Origin: Exiguobacterium acetylicum
GTDB lineage: Bacteria; Bacillota; Bacilli; Exiguobacteriales; Exiguobacteriaceae
Direction of reading: 5' to 3'
Length of the DNA stretch: 64,000 nucleotides
Assembly (NCBI RefSeq): GCF_022170825.1
Contig: NZ_CP081878.1
Location: forward strand, 770,001-834,000
The stretch's first letter is position 1, and each line of letters starts with the position of its first letter. Positions 17,329 through 25,879 of the stretch are shown piece after piece. Under the pieces are notes generated by a model that worked only from the letters and a program-made list of their open reading frames with translations, did not search any database and was not told where the DNA came from. Made by a program: the position numbers and the translations under genes.

Positions 17329-18327
17329 GTGGCACAGTTGAAGGAATGGACGAAAGTTTTTCGGGCACGAAAATGGATGAAACGTGCAGAACCGGTGTTA
17401 CCACTTTGGCATGGATATATCGGTTATAAATATGGATTATTCGATGCTCTTCAAACGGGAGCGACACAAGCAGAGGCACAGCTACGGATGCAACGTCCGC
17501 TGACACAGGAAGCGTTATCCCGATGGTTCGAAGTCGGCGTCGCAGTCGGTCACTTGAAGAAAAAAGATTTGCGCTATACGGCGACGCGCCATGTTCTCCC
17601 AGAACTCTCTCAATCAGACGACCGTAGTATCGGATTTATGTTGTCCGAAATGATGGAGTTACATTTACCAGCGCTATTCTCTTATCCTCAGTTTTTAGAA
17701 GAGGGACAACAGAAGACTTTTAATGGAGAGGAACATGGAGACATCGTAGCTGAAACTTCAGCTCTTGTTGAAACGGTCGCTTTCCCAGCCGTACGCCATA
17801 TCATTCGGAGTCGTAATCTAACATCACTTCTCGACATCGGTTGCGCTTACGGTGGATATCTCCGCAAAATTCATGAGGCATTGCCTGACTTGCGACTTGC
17901 CGGAATTGATATCGAAGAGTCAGTCATTGCGGAAGCGAAGCGACGCGATACAAGTGGTGAAATCGATTTCGTAGTCGGGGATATTAAAACATTCGATGTC
18001 AAAGAGACCTATGACGGCGTCATGATGAATAATATTTTGTACTACTTCCCGCAACCGGAACGTCTTGCGCTACTAGAAGGAGTACGTCGTTTCGTCAAGG
18101 ATGATGGAACAGTCATTCTCGTTACACCATTACGAGACAGTTCACATGGCGCACCATTCTCGGCAGCATTTAATGCATTTATGACGTTGCATGAGAATTT
18201 GTATCCGTTACCGAGTAAGGAAGAATTGAAAGAGGATTTATCGAAAGCTGGGTTTGAAAACATTTCGATCACACCGTTCCTAAAAGAAGGTGCCTGGTAT
18301 ATCGTCACTGCAAACGCCACTTCCTAA
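17329..18327 (+). CDS. SAM-dependent methyltransferase next to the carotenoid cluster
   Basis: 332 aa. The N-terminal 100 residues look like the helical/winged dimerisation domain of O-methyltransferases. The Rossmann domain starts at about 170, with SAM motif I LLDIGCAYGGYLRKI, an acidic loop GIDIEESV and a DGVMMNNILYYF segment. The GTG at 17329 is preceded by GAGGGGA; an in-frame ATG 21 codons earlier has no SD. Substrate unknown. It sits directly upstream of the crt genes but is separated from them by a terminator, so a role in carotenoid carboxyl methylation is only a hypothesis. Confidence 0.8.
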   Translation: MAQLKEWTKVFRARKWMKRAEPVLPLWHGYIGYKYGLFDALQTGATQAEAQLRMQRPLTQEALSRWFEVGVAVGHLKKKDLRYTATRHVLPELSQSDDRSIGFMLSEMMELHLPALFSYPQFLEEGQQKTFNGEEHGDIVAETSALVETVAFPAVRHIIRSRNLTSLLDIGCAYGGYLRKIHEALPDLRLAGIDIEESVIAEAKRRDTSGEIDFVVGDIKTFDVKETYDGVMMNNILYYFPQPERLALLEGVRRFVKDDGTVILVTPLRDSSHGAPFSAAFNAFMTLHENLYPLPSKEELKEDLSKAGFENISITPFLKEGAWYIVTANATS

Positions 18328-18345
18328 GCGAAGTCTGGCGTTTTT
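18312..18345 (+). terminator. Terminator overlapping the methyltransferase stop codon
   Basis: AAACGCCA (18312-18319) / TGGCGTTT (18336-18343) with inner ACTTC/GAAGT pairs and a five-T tail. The stop codon is in the loop. Confidence 0.8.
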
Positions 18346-18367
18346 ACAGTTAGAAGACAGTTTAAAT

Positions 18368-18397
18368 TTGTCGCTTTTACTATGTGCTTAGTATAAT
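18368..18397 (+). promoter_or_regulatory. Promoter of the crt plus-strand operon
   Basis: TTGTCG (18368-18373), 18-bp spacer, perfect TATAAT (18392-18397). The SD AGGAGA and the GTG start follow about 25-40 bases later. Confidence 0.65.
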
Positions 18398-18433
18398 AGT
18401 TGAAACGATGAGAGATAAAAAGGAGAGATTTGG

Positions 18434-19924
18434 GTGAAGCGACGCGTAGCAGTGATAGGTGCAGGACCTGGGGGACTTGCATGTGCCTTGTTATTAGCAG
18501 GAAAAGGAGTAGACGTCACCGTTTACGAAAAACAAACGCAAGTCGGTGGACGAACTTCTGCCGTCAAGCTAGGTGACTACACGTTTGATCGAGGACCAAC
18601 ATTCCTTAATATGCCGCATATTTTAGAAAATGTTTTTCGAGAAGCTGGTCTTCGGTTAGAAGACTATCTAGATCTAAAGGCACTTGATCCAATGTATACG
18701 CTCTATTTTAAAGGCGGGACGGAGCATTTCACGATGACGACGGACCGGGACCGGATGAAAGAGACGATTGAGCAACACTTTCCTGGAAACGGAGAGGGGT
18801 ACGATCGATTCATGGCAGAGCAAGCGCTTAAGCTTGGCAAACTGATGCCGATTTTACAAACACGTCACGATCGACTGACGGATTACTTATCACCGCGTGT
18901 CTTAACGGCGCTTCCGCGTCTTTCACTCGGACGATCGCTCTATGACGTGTTATCCGATTACTTCACGAGCGAAGAACTGAAGTATGCCTTCACGTTCCAA
19001 GCGAAGTATTTAGGGATGTCAGCTTGGGAATGTCCGGGTGGTTTTTCTATCTTGTCTTACATGGAACATGCTTACGGCGTCCACCATCCGATTGGTGGGA
19101 TGCATCAAGTACCGCTTGCGATGCAACGCGCGATTGAAGAGCTCGGTGGAACCGTACAGTTAGGTGCGGGTATCAAACAATTGATCTTAAACGGGAAAGC
19201 CGTCGAAGGGGTCATCCTCGAGTCAGGTCAGCATGAGTTATTCGATGAAGTCATCATCGGCGCTGATTTTGCACATGCGATGAATCATCTTGTGCCGGAA
19301 GGTGTGTTGAAAAAATGGTCCCGACCAAAAATTGATCGTAAAAAATTCTCGTGTTCGACGTTCATGTTATACCTTGGCGTCAACCGAACGTTCGATGCAC
19401 CGCATCATACAATTTACTTCGCAGAAGATTATGAGAAAAACGTTCGTGAGATGACACAGACTTTAGAATTATCGGATGATTTTTCATTCTATGTTCAAAA
19501 TCCATCCGTCCTTGACCCGACGCTAGCACCTGAAGGCAAGTCTGCTATGTACGTCTTAGTGCCAGTGCCGAACAATTACTCCGAACTCGATTGGTCGATC
19601 GAAGGACCAAAACTACGCCGTCGTGTCCTTGACGCACTTGAGACGCGTTCGCCGTATCAAGGGATTGAGGCGGCGATCGAAGTCGAAGAGATGTTCACAC
19701 CGGATGACTGGGAAGCGATGGGGATTCATCAAGGGGCAACATTTAATCTCGGTCATCAGTTAACGCAAATGATGTATTTCCGACCGCACAACAAGTTCGA
19801 AGAGCTCGATCACTTGTATCTGGTCGGAGGAGGCACACATCCGGGGAGCGGCTTACCGACGATTTTCGAATCCGCTCGTATCACAGCAGAACTCGTGCTC
19901 AAAAAAGAAGGGGTGCGGACATGA
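18434..19924 (+). CDS. CrtI/CrtN-family carotenoid desaturase (copy 1)
   Basis: FAD-dependent amine-oxidase fold, 496 aa. Dinucleotide-binding motif VAVIGAGPGGLACALLLAG at residues 5-23, then YEKQTQVGGRTSA and FDRGPTFLNMP; the C-terminal FAD motif is LYLVGGGTHPGSGLPTIFES. With crtM nearby, the substrate is expected to be the C30 chain 4,4'-diapophytoene or a partly desaturated product. S. aureus CrtN is the closest family model I can recall, but two CrtN-like copies lie side by side and I cannot assign steps. The GTG start has AAGGAGAG at 7 nt. Stop overlaps the next gene (ATGA). Confidence 0.85.
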   Translation: MKRRVAVIGAGPGGLACALLLAGKGVDVTVYEKQTQVGGRTSAVKLGDYTFDRGPTFLNMPHILENVFREAGLRLEDYLDLKALDPMYTLYFKGGTEHFTMTTDRDRMKETIEQHFPGNGEGYDRFMAEQALKLGKLMPILQTRHDRLTDYLSPRVLTALPRLSLGRSLYDVLSDYFTSEELKYAFTFQAKYLGMSAWECPGGFSILSYMEHAYGVHHPIGGMHQVPLAMQRAIEELGGTVQLGAGIKQLILNGKAVEGVILESGQHELFDEVIIGADFAHAMNHLVPEGVLKKWSRPKIDRKKFSCSTFMLYLGVNRTFDAPHHTIYFAEDYEKNVREMTQTLELSDDFSFYVQNPSVLDPTLAPEGKSAMYVLVPVPNNYSELDWSIEGPKLRRRVLDALETRSPYQGIEAAIEVEEMFTPDDWEAMGIHQGATFNLGHQLTQMMYFRPHNKFEELDHLYLVGGGTHPGSGLPTIFESARITAELVLKKEGVRT

Positions 19925-21402
19925 AGATAGGATTCGTAGGAGCGGGTGTTGGAACGTTGCATGCAGCACTTTTGCTGACGTCACGACACCCTGGAGTGGA
20001 GATTACGATTTTTGAAAAAGAATCACGCGTCGGTGGACGATTACAATCCGTCGATTTTGAATCGGGTGGACGAATCGATGAAGGACCGACGATCGTCTTA
20101 ATGCCAGGTAAGTTAAAAGAGCAATTGGCAGAAGCAGGTGTGACAGGAGTAGAACTTGAGCGGGTCGATCCACTATATGATCTTCATTTTGACGATGGTA
20201 CCGTTGTTACGAAAGTAGCCGATATCGTGGATCAAGCGATCGCGATTGAACGTCAATTCGGTGAAGGTCGTGGATTTTATGAATTCATGCATCAAAAAGA
20301 AAAGGATTATGAGACGAGTGTATCGAAATTTTTAGAACGCGGATATCATCGTAAAACGGAGTTGTTGCATCCAGAAATGATGCGTCCATTATTACAGATG
20401 CATGCTTTAGAGACTGCACATGAACATTTGAAGCGTTATTTCAAAAGTAAATATTTACGGATGGCATATAGCTTCCCGACATTCTATATCGGTGGGAACC
20501 CCTATACGACACCATCAATCTATGGTTTAATTCCGTACCGGGAACAAGCAGAAGGTGTCTGGTATGTAAAAGGCGGCTATTTTTCGCTTGCTGAGCGTAT
20601 GCGTGACACGTTGATCGAGCGCGGTGTTCGATTCGTGTTTGAAGCACCAGTCGAACGAATCGTCGTCGATCGAGGACAGGCAAAGGAAATCGTCTTACAA
20701 AATGGGACGCATGAAGCATTCGATCAAATCGTACTAAACGGTGAGTTTCCATTGATGGAACGTCTTGTGGAAGGTAAAAAACCAAAAACGTATGCTCCTT
20801 CAGGCGGAACGCTATTGCTGTATTTCAAAATGAAGGGGAAAGTCGATTTACCGGTGCATCGATTCTTGATGCCAAATGATTTAGAACCCCTCATGACAAA
20901 CATCTTTAAAAAAGGACGTTTACCAGATCATCCGGCAGTATACCTATTCCATCCGAGTCAGATTGACTCTAGTTTGACAGGGACTGAGGATAGCGTCGTC
21001 TACTCATTGATACCTTCTCCGCGTGGTTACGGTGTAGAAGATTATGAAAATGTTGGCTTCATCGAGACTGTACTTGAAAAAATTGAGCATCATCATCCGG
21101 GATTCCGGGAAAAGATACAAGAAATGAAAATTCGTACACCGAATGATGCGCAGGCCTTTGGATTATACCAAGGAGGTAGTTTTGGGATTGCTCCGACGAT
21201 TCGTCAATCGGCTGCCTTAAAGACACAAGCAAAACCGTATCCTGATATTGATCGACTGTATGCCGTTGGTGCATCGGTACACCCGTGTGGAGGGGTACCA
21301 GTCGTCATGATGGGCGCAACGATACTCGTAGACCGAATGGAACAAGAGATGGGGTGGAAACATGAATTCAGTGACGATCCAGAACGCGTATATCAAATGT
21401 GA
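19921..21402 (+). CDS. CrtI/CrtN-family carotenoid desaturase (copy 2)
   Basis: 493 aa, second copy coupled to the first by a 4-base overlap. N-terminal FAD motif IGFVGAGVGTLHAALLL (the second glycine region is slightly unusual: GVGTLH where GxGGL is typical), then FEKESRVGGRLQSV and DEGPTIVLMP. C-terminal motif LYAVGASVHPCGGVPVVMMGA, where PCGG replaces the common PGGG/PGSG. A YIGGNPYTTPSIYGLIPY segment resembles CrtN. May share or divide the desaturation steps with copy 1, possibly as a heterodimer. Function beyond the family is inferred. Confidence 0.83.
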   Translation: MKIGFVGAGVGTLHAALLLTSRHPGVEITIFEKESRVGGRLQSVDFESGGRIDEGPTIVLMPGKLKEQLAEAGVTGVELERVDPLYDLHFDDGTVVTKVADIVDQAIAIERQFGEGRGFYEFMHQKEKDYETSVSKFLERGYHRKTELLHPEMMRPLLQMHALETAHEHLKRYFKSKYLRMAYSFPTFYIGGNPYTTPSIYGLIPYREQAEGVWYVKGGYFSLAERMRDTLIERGVRFVFEAPVERIVVDRGQAKEIVLQNGTHEAFDQIVLNGEFPLMERLVEGKKPKTYAPSGGTLLLYFKMKGKVDLPVHRFLMPNDLEPLMTNIFKKGRLPDHPAVYLFHPSQIDSSLTGTEDSVVYSLIPSPRGYGVEDYENVGFIETVLEKIEHHHPGFREKIQEMKIRTPNDAQAFGLYQGGSFGIAPTIRQSAALKTQAKPYPDIDRLYAVGASVHPCGGVPVVMMGATILVDRMEQEMGWKHEFSDDPERVYQM

Positions 21403-22195
21403 GGAAGTCATTCAGTCCGGATCTAAGACGTTCTATAAAGCCTTTTCACTCTTACCAAAAGCAGATCGACAAGCGGTTTATGCCATCTATACATTTTGCC
21501 GATTCCTCGACGATACCGTCGATGAATCGGAGACACCAAAAGAAAGCTTGATGGCTTTCTTAGATGAATTCAAACGTTTCCGTGATGGAGAAGTACTCGA
21601 TAAGCCATTGTGGATCGCGTTAGCAGATGTGTTTGAACGCTATGAAATGGATGAGACGCCGTTCCTCGAACTTGCGGAAGGCATGCGTTGGGATATCGAG
21701 AAGAATCGCTATCAGACGCTCGAAGAGACGGAGCAATACAGCTATTACGTAGCGAGTACCGTCGGTTTGATGTTATTACCGATTCTTGCGCCGCAACAAC
21801 CAGATCTTCGAAAATCTGCGATTGATCTTGGAATTGCGATGCAACTGACGAATATTTTACGTGATGTCGGTGAAGATGCCAAACGTGGTCGTATCTACTT
21901 ACCACATTCTTGGATGGAAACGTACGGTGTCACATCGGAATCGTTACTCGCGGGTCATCCTTCGGGAGACTTCATTGGACTCTGGGAAGAGGTCGCACTT
22001 CGAGCGGAGCATCTGTACGATGCTGCGATTCCATCGTTTGAACGATATCCACGTGAGAGCCGGCGTGCTTTAAAAGCTGCTGCATTCCTATATCGCGGCA
22101 TTCTTGATGCAGCGCGGGACAATCACTATGATGTCTTTACGAAACGTGCTTATGTCAGCCGTTGGCAAAAAATGAAGTTACTCGCAACGATTTAA
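21362..22195 (+). CDS. crtM: 4,4'-diapophytoene (dehydrosqualene) synthase
   Basis: Condenses two farnesyl diphosphates to the C30 carotenoid precursor. 277 aa, the usual length. Both Asp-rich Mg sites are visible: DDTVDE (about residues 50-55) and DVGEDAKRGRIYLP (from about 168), with TNILRD between. It overlaps the upstream desaturase by 41 bases; ATG 21362 has GGGGTGG just upstream and leaves the conserved N-terminus intact. Last gene of the plus arm. A C40 phytoene synthase cannot be excluded by sequence alone, but the CrtN/CrtP-type partners favour C30. Confidence 0.88.
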   Translation: MNSVTIQNAYIKCEEVIQSGSKTFYKAFSLLPKADRQAVYAIYTFCRFLDDTVDESETPKESLMAFLDEFKRFRDGEVLDKPLWIALADVFERYEMDETPFLELAEGMRWDIEKNRYQTLEETEQYSYYVASTVGLMLLPILAPQQPDLRKSAIDLGIAMQLTNILRDVGEDAKRGRIYLPHSWMETYGVTSESLLAGHPSGDFIGLWEEVALRAEHLYDAAIPSFERYPRESRRALKAAAFLYRGILDAARDNHYDVFTKRAYVSRWQKMKLLATI

Positions 22196-22199
22196 TATC

Positions 22200-22251
22200 A
22201 GACCATAGAAAAAAGACCTCGGCGGGGACCAAGGTCTTTTTTCTATGGTCT
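22200..22251. terminator. 20-bp perfect bidirectional terminator between the two crt arms
   Basis: Left arm 22200-22219 and right arm 22232-22251 are perfectly complementary over 20 bp, including a six-A/six-T block. It can terminate crtM on plus. On minus it would end the candidate small RNA or the crtP-like transcript. The minus-strand loop contains UCCCCG, the motif found in the loops of the neighbouring hairpins. Confidence 0.9.
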
Positions 22252-22554
22252 GAGACCGGGGAGTCTCAGATTACTTCTACACCAGAGCGAACATCTAGAC
22301 TACGAGATAGGTCTGTTTCGACCACGGGGATGGTCTTTTCTTTATCGAGCTATCTGTGGTCCATTCGGATGAGACGATCTAAGGGGGAACGTCGTAAGTC
22401 ATGCGAATGGACACACGATGAGTCACGTGATGAAATGGGTGGGTCCCATTTGATTCCGCTGGTTAGAAAAAGTAAGTTCTTAAACGCTCTTGACTCGGGG
22501 AAGTCACCTTGCGCTTGATTGAGGATGTGGGGTCAATCACTACCTCTTGAACTC
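22200..22554 (-). ncRNA. Candidate small RNA with repeated C-rich hairpin loops
   Basis: Non-coding stretch with no plausible gene. Read on minus: stem-loops TGATTGA/TCAATCA (22539-22516, loop with CCCC); TGACT-UCCCCG-AGTCA (22506-22491); AAATGGG/CCCATTT (22451-22433, loop ACCCA); CCATTCG/CGAATGG (22410-22361) enclosing a loop with UUCCCCCUU; GACCA-UCCCCG-TGGTC (22335-22320); TCTGAGAC-UCCCCG-GTCTCAGA (22270-22249); then the 20-bp terminator. Stems differ but loops repeat, a sign of selection on RNA structure. Candidate promoter: TTGTAC (22589-22584), 17 bp, TGA-TACGAT (22566-22561). It could alternatively be the 3' UTR of the crtP-like gene, or, on plus, an array of GGGGA loops. The 5' end is approximate. 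Confidence 0.6.
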
Positions 22555-22560
22555 GAAGTA

Positions 22561-22589
22561 ATCGTATCAAATCTTAGTTGTCCGTACAA
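22561..22589 (-). promoter_or_regulatory. Candidate promoter of the hairpin RNA
   Basis: Minus strand TTGTAC, spacer of 17, TACGAT with TGA extension. Hexamers are only partial matches to consensus; spacing and extended -10 are correct. Confidence 0.4.
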
Positions 22590-22616
22590 GTGATTGATAT
22601 GCAATTCACATAACGT

Positions 22617-24089
22617 TCACAGGGTAGCAGCGACAGCAGATACAATTCGTTCACTTGCTAGTTTTCCTGAAAGCGTCACCATTGGGCTACCGCCACCAGG
22701 ATGCGTCGATCCACCGGCAAAAAACAAATTGTGTACATTCTTTGAACGGTTGCTAGGACGGAGGAAAGACGAGCGTATGCCATTGGAAGACAAGCCATAT
22801 AAAGAACCGTGATAAGCAAAGAAGGTTTGTTCGATATCCTGTGGTGTGACACGTTGTTCGAAGACGACATCAGACGAAATATCAATTCCAAATGACTGGA
22901 GTCGTTGATTGATGAGTTGGTCATACGTATCAAAATCAATCGCATTTCCAGTATCCGTTGCCGGCGCATTGACGAGTACGAATAAATTGTCACCCGCTTG
23001 TCCCATTTCCGGTGCTGTAACAGAAGAATTTGAAATATAGATCGTCGGTTCCTCCGCGTAACGTTTTTCATCAAATAGTGCCTTGAACTCTGCTTCATAA
23101 TCAGAAGAGAAGAAGACGTTATGATGGGCGAGTCCTTCGATACGCCGCGAAAGACCAATACAGCGGACGTAAGCAGAAATCGAAGGTTCGACTTGTGCAG
23201 GTGTTGGGTTTTTAAAGTCCGGTCGTACGGTTTCTGAGATGAGACGCGGATATTGTGTCAACAAATCACCATTCATGACGACAAAATCAACAGGTAGATA
23301 CTCTAAATGATTCAATTCAATTTCCGTTGCTTGTCCATCGACGACTTCGATCTGCGTCACCTCATCTCCGAGTCGGAAGACGACGCCGAGTTCTTTTGCA
23401 CGTCGGGCGAACCCTTCTGCGATTGCTGTATTGCCGCCGTTCGTGAAATAAACACCATCGTTCAGCTCTAAATGAGCGATTAAACTGAAAGTAGCTGGCG
23501 TTTGATATGGACTACTACCGATATACGTAGCGTAACGATCAAGGGCTTGAATCAACCCTTTGTCCCTAAAATAATGTTTATGAAGGCTATGGAGACTCTG
23601 AAATGGATGCACTTTCAACATGTCTCGCCAAAGAGAAGGGCGGACAAACGAATCGATATTCGTAAAGAATTGTCGTTTCGCGATCGTATGCAACTTTGAC
23701 ACTTCCTCTTGATAACCTGTAATATCGTTTTTCGCCAACTGACCGTTTGTAAAGCGATCTACTTCCGTTCGCATCGCTTCGCGTCCAGACGAAAAAGTTA
23801 AGGTGCGTCCGTCTGAAAAGTGATTGACCGTATGGCGCTCGAGTTTCGTAAACGTAAAGTATTCATCGGGATCCGCGCCAGATTCGAGGATGACCGACTG
23901 AAAGACTTCCGGCATTGTAATCGTGTTCGGACCAAAATCGAACCGGTGTCCTTCCGTAACGATTGGCATCATCTTGCCACCAATATGTGTATTGCGCTCG
24001 ATGACCGTAACGCGGAACCCTTTTGCTGCTAATGAAATGGCAGCACTGAGCCCACCGAGACCGGCTCCGATGACAGCGATATGTTTCAT
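22617..24089 (-). CDS. crtP: CrtP/CrtNb-like C30 carotenoid oxidase
   Basis: 490-aa FAD enzyme of the CrtI family. The N-terminal motif is IAVIGAGLGGLSAAISLA, then ERNTHIGGKM and FDFGPNTITMP. Segments YIGSSPYQTPATFSL, LAHHNVFFSSDY, PTIYISNSS and HPGGGSPMVTLSGKLAS resemble S. aureus CrtP (diaponeurosporene oxidase) more than CrtN. It would oxidise a terminal methyl group of the C30 chain toward aldehyde or acid. AAGGAGG lies 10 nt before the ATG. First part of a minus-strand arm read after the glycosyltransferase gene (16-base gap). The precise oxidation product is inferred. Confidence 0.75.
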   Translation of the reverse strand: MKHIAVIGAGLGGLSAAISLAAKGFRVTVIERNTHIGGKMMPIVTEGHRFDFGPNTITMPEVFQSVILESGADPDEYFTFTKLERHTVNHFSDGRTLTFSSGREAMRTEVDRFTNGQLAKNDITGYQEEVSKLHTIAKRQFFTNIDSFVRPSLWRDMLKVHPFQSLHSLHKHYFRDKGLIQALDRYATYIGSSPYQTPATFSLIAHLELNDGVYFTNGGNTAIAEGFARRAKELGVVFRLGDEVTQIEVVDGQATEIELNHLEYLPVDFVVMNGDLLTQYPRLISETVRPDFKNPTPAQVEPSISAYVRCIGLSRRIEGLAHHNVFFSSDYEAEFKALFDEKRYAEEPTIYISNSSVTAPEMGQAGDNLFVLVNAPATDTGNAIDFDTYDQLINQRLQSFGIDISSDVVFEQRVTPQDIEQTFFAYHGSLYGLSSNGIRSSFLRPSNRSKNVHNLFFAGGSTHPGGGSPMVTLSGKLASERIVSAVAATL

Positions 24090-24104
24090 GGTACTGATTC
24101 CTCC

Positions 24105-25181
24105 TTATGAATAGGTCCTACCCTTCCAAGTGATTTCCCGTTTCCTGAAGCTTCGAATCATCGCACTTGCTAACAAGACGACATACAGGAGTGTCGCCAG
24201 CGGATGGAGCCACCAAACATGTCGAATCCGCGCAGCAAGATCAATCCGGAATCGAGCTAAGTAAAGAAGGATCAGTGCGCCACCCATCTGCCAGGAAGGT
24301 TGAAGGATCAGATAAGGTAGAACACTTGCTTGAACTAGGTAAAAAAGTAGAAAGTATAATCCGACGACGTAAGAATCGTTCATTCCACGAAAGACATTCT
24401 TTAAAAAACCTTGCCAGACTTCTTCGTTCGTTGCGTACATATCACAAGAGACTGCTGGAGCCACTTCAACGAGCGTCGTCGTCAATCCGTGTCGTTTAAA
24501 CGTACGACAAAGTTCCAAGTCGTCAACGAGAGCGGATTGAATACTTTCATGTCCACCGACTTGTTCATACGCCTGTCGCTCGACGAGGACGACCATTCCG
24601 TTAGCAGCAGCAAACGCTGGATGTTTCACCTTGCGAAAAGGAATCGGGAGATGCTGTGCAATGAGAACATGTTGCATCGGAATCAGACATTTCCCGAGAA
24701 ACGTCGGTACAGGAAATGATGGGAAACCGGAAAGAAACACAGCTCGTTCTGCTCGTAATGTTCCGTACAATCGACGAATCGCATCAGGTTTTAAAGTAAC
24801 GTCCGCATCAAGAAATAACAGATGATCTTCCGTCGTTCGTTGCGCAAGCTGATGGCACGCATGAACCTTTCCGGCCCAGTCTTCCGGTAAAGGAAGACCG
24901 TCAATCATCGTAAAACGGTCGTCTTGACCAATTCGTTCTATCAGTAACTCACGTGTTCGATCGGTCGATCGGTCTTCATATAAGTAGACGTGCATTCCTT
25001 GTGTCAGTGCGGGTTCTAGTGCGTTTAATAATTTTTGTACATTGCGCTCTTCGTTACGTAAGGGGATGCAGATTGCTAGACTATCTGGTTGAACAGGGTC
25101 CGCCAATCGTGGTAAGAAAGCTAAATTGACCCATGTATAGAGACAGACAGCTAGAGCGAAGAAAAGAAAGAACCAACTCAT
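24105..25181 (-). CDS. Membrane glycosyltransferase of carotenoid modification (CrtQ-like)
   Basis: 358-aa GT2-type enzyme: N-terminal membrane anchor (about residues 2-20), catalytic domain starting at SLAICIPLRNEERN with a DADVTL DxD-type motif, a PEDWAGKVHACHQ segment, and two or three C-terminal membrane helices. Likely adds a sugar to the oxidised or hydroxylated carotenoid end. The start at 25181 makes an ATGA overlap with the acyltransferase stop, which implies coupling; an earlier in-frame start would lie deep in that gene. Resemblance to S. aureus CrtQ is in family and context, not in detail. Confidence 0.8.
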   Translation of the reverse strand: MSWFFLFFALAVCLYTWVNLAFLPRLADPVQPDSLAICIPLRNEERNVQKLLNALEPALTQGMHVYLYEDRSTDRTRELLIERIGQDDRFTMIDGLPLPEDWAGKVHACHQLAQRTTEDHLLFLDADVTLKPDAIRRLYGTLRAERAVFLSGFPSFPVPTFLGKCLIPMQHVLIAQHLPIPFRKVKHPAFAAANGMVVLVERQAYEQVGGHESIQSALVDDLELCRTFKRHGLTTTLVEVAPAVSCDMYATNEEVWQGFLKNVFRGMNDSYVVGLYFLLFYLVQASVLPYLILQPSWQMGGALILLYLARFRIDLAARIRHVWWLHPLATLLYVVLLASAMIRSFRKREITWKGRTYS

Positions 25182-25879
25182 GAGCGGAGTGCCCGTAACC
25201 AGCGCTCCGTTCGAGCGGGGAGTGGCTCCCTTCGTGTCGTAACACAACGATATAGATCAGTGCGTTCTGCGATTGCATCCGATCGAATGTCGTCGTAAAG
25301 GGCAGTTAGCTCAGCTGTCAGACGTTTTGCCTGATCACTCGAGCGTTCGTTAGGCACAGGGTAAAAGCGTCGCGTCCGGATATAGACATCCGGTTGCTGT
25401 TCATGTCCATAGGAATAATAAAAGGCGACAAGAGACACGTGATCTGTATGACGCGTTAAATGTGTCGCGCCACTCGCTAAGCGAAGTGGACGTTCCTCTT
25501 GATGGCGCTCCTCACCTTGAGGAAACATCCAGACGCTACTACCATTTAGTAGTTGTTCCTTTGCATAATGGAGACTTGTCTTAATATCAGCGAATGATGT
25601 CCGATCAACAGAGAATGCTCCTAAGCGTGAGAAGAATGGAAAGCGAGCAAGTCCCGCCTTATCAATCATGACGTATGGATCCTGGCGGAAACAGGTCTGA
25701 TCCAAATGGAATAAAATCATGCCATCCCACCAAGAAGCATGGGTGGCAAGCATAAGTCCTGGAAGCGGCAAATCGTCTGCACGATACAAAACACGATGAA
25801 AGTGACGACGGATCAAGGCGTGATTCACATACGTATGAAATACGGACTCAGCTAATTTGCTTTTGTTTGCTTCTTTCAA
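25178..25879 (-). CDS. PlsC-type acyltransferase of the carotenoid cluster
   Basis: 233 aa. It contains the HX4D acyltransferase motif in ATHASWWDGM, a second block FPFFSRLGAFSVDR and FPQGEE, as in 1-acylglycerol-3-phosphate acyltransferases. By position it probably acylates the sugar of the glycosyl-carotenoid, replacing S. aureus CrtO, to which it shows no clear likeness. The start is TTG with GAGGGG 6 nt upstream; it overlaps the hydratase gene by 32 bases and the glycosyltransferase by 4. A housekeeping phospholipid role is less likely here. Confidence 0.78.
   Translation of the reverse strand: MKEANKSKLAESVFHTYVNHALIRRHFHRVLYRADDLPLPGLMLATHASWWDGMILFHLDQTCFRQDPYVMIDKAGLARFPFFSRLGAFSVDRTSFADIKTSLHYAKEQLLNGSSVWMFPQGEERHQEERPLRLASGATHLTRHTDHVSLVAFYYSYGHEQQPDVYIRTRRFYPVPNERSSDQAKRLTAELTALYDDIRSDAIAERTDLYRCVTTRREPLPARTERWLRALRS

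Noticed and set aside
18359-18394. Sigma-B promoter for the crt operon (GTTTAA ... TAGTAT)
   Set aside because: The spacer is 24 bases, too long, and the -10 lacks GGG. A sigma-A promoter with TATAAT fits better.
22162-22518. Open frame of 118 codons on plus through the hairpin region
   Set aside because: It starts inside crtM, has no SD, and its translation simply follows the inverted repeats. The region is better explained as RNA.
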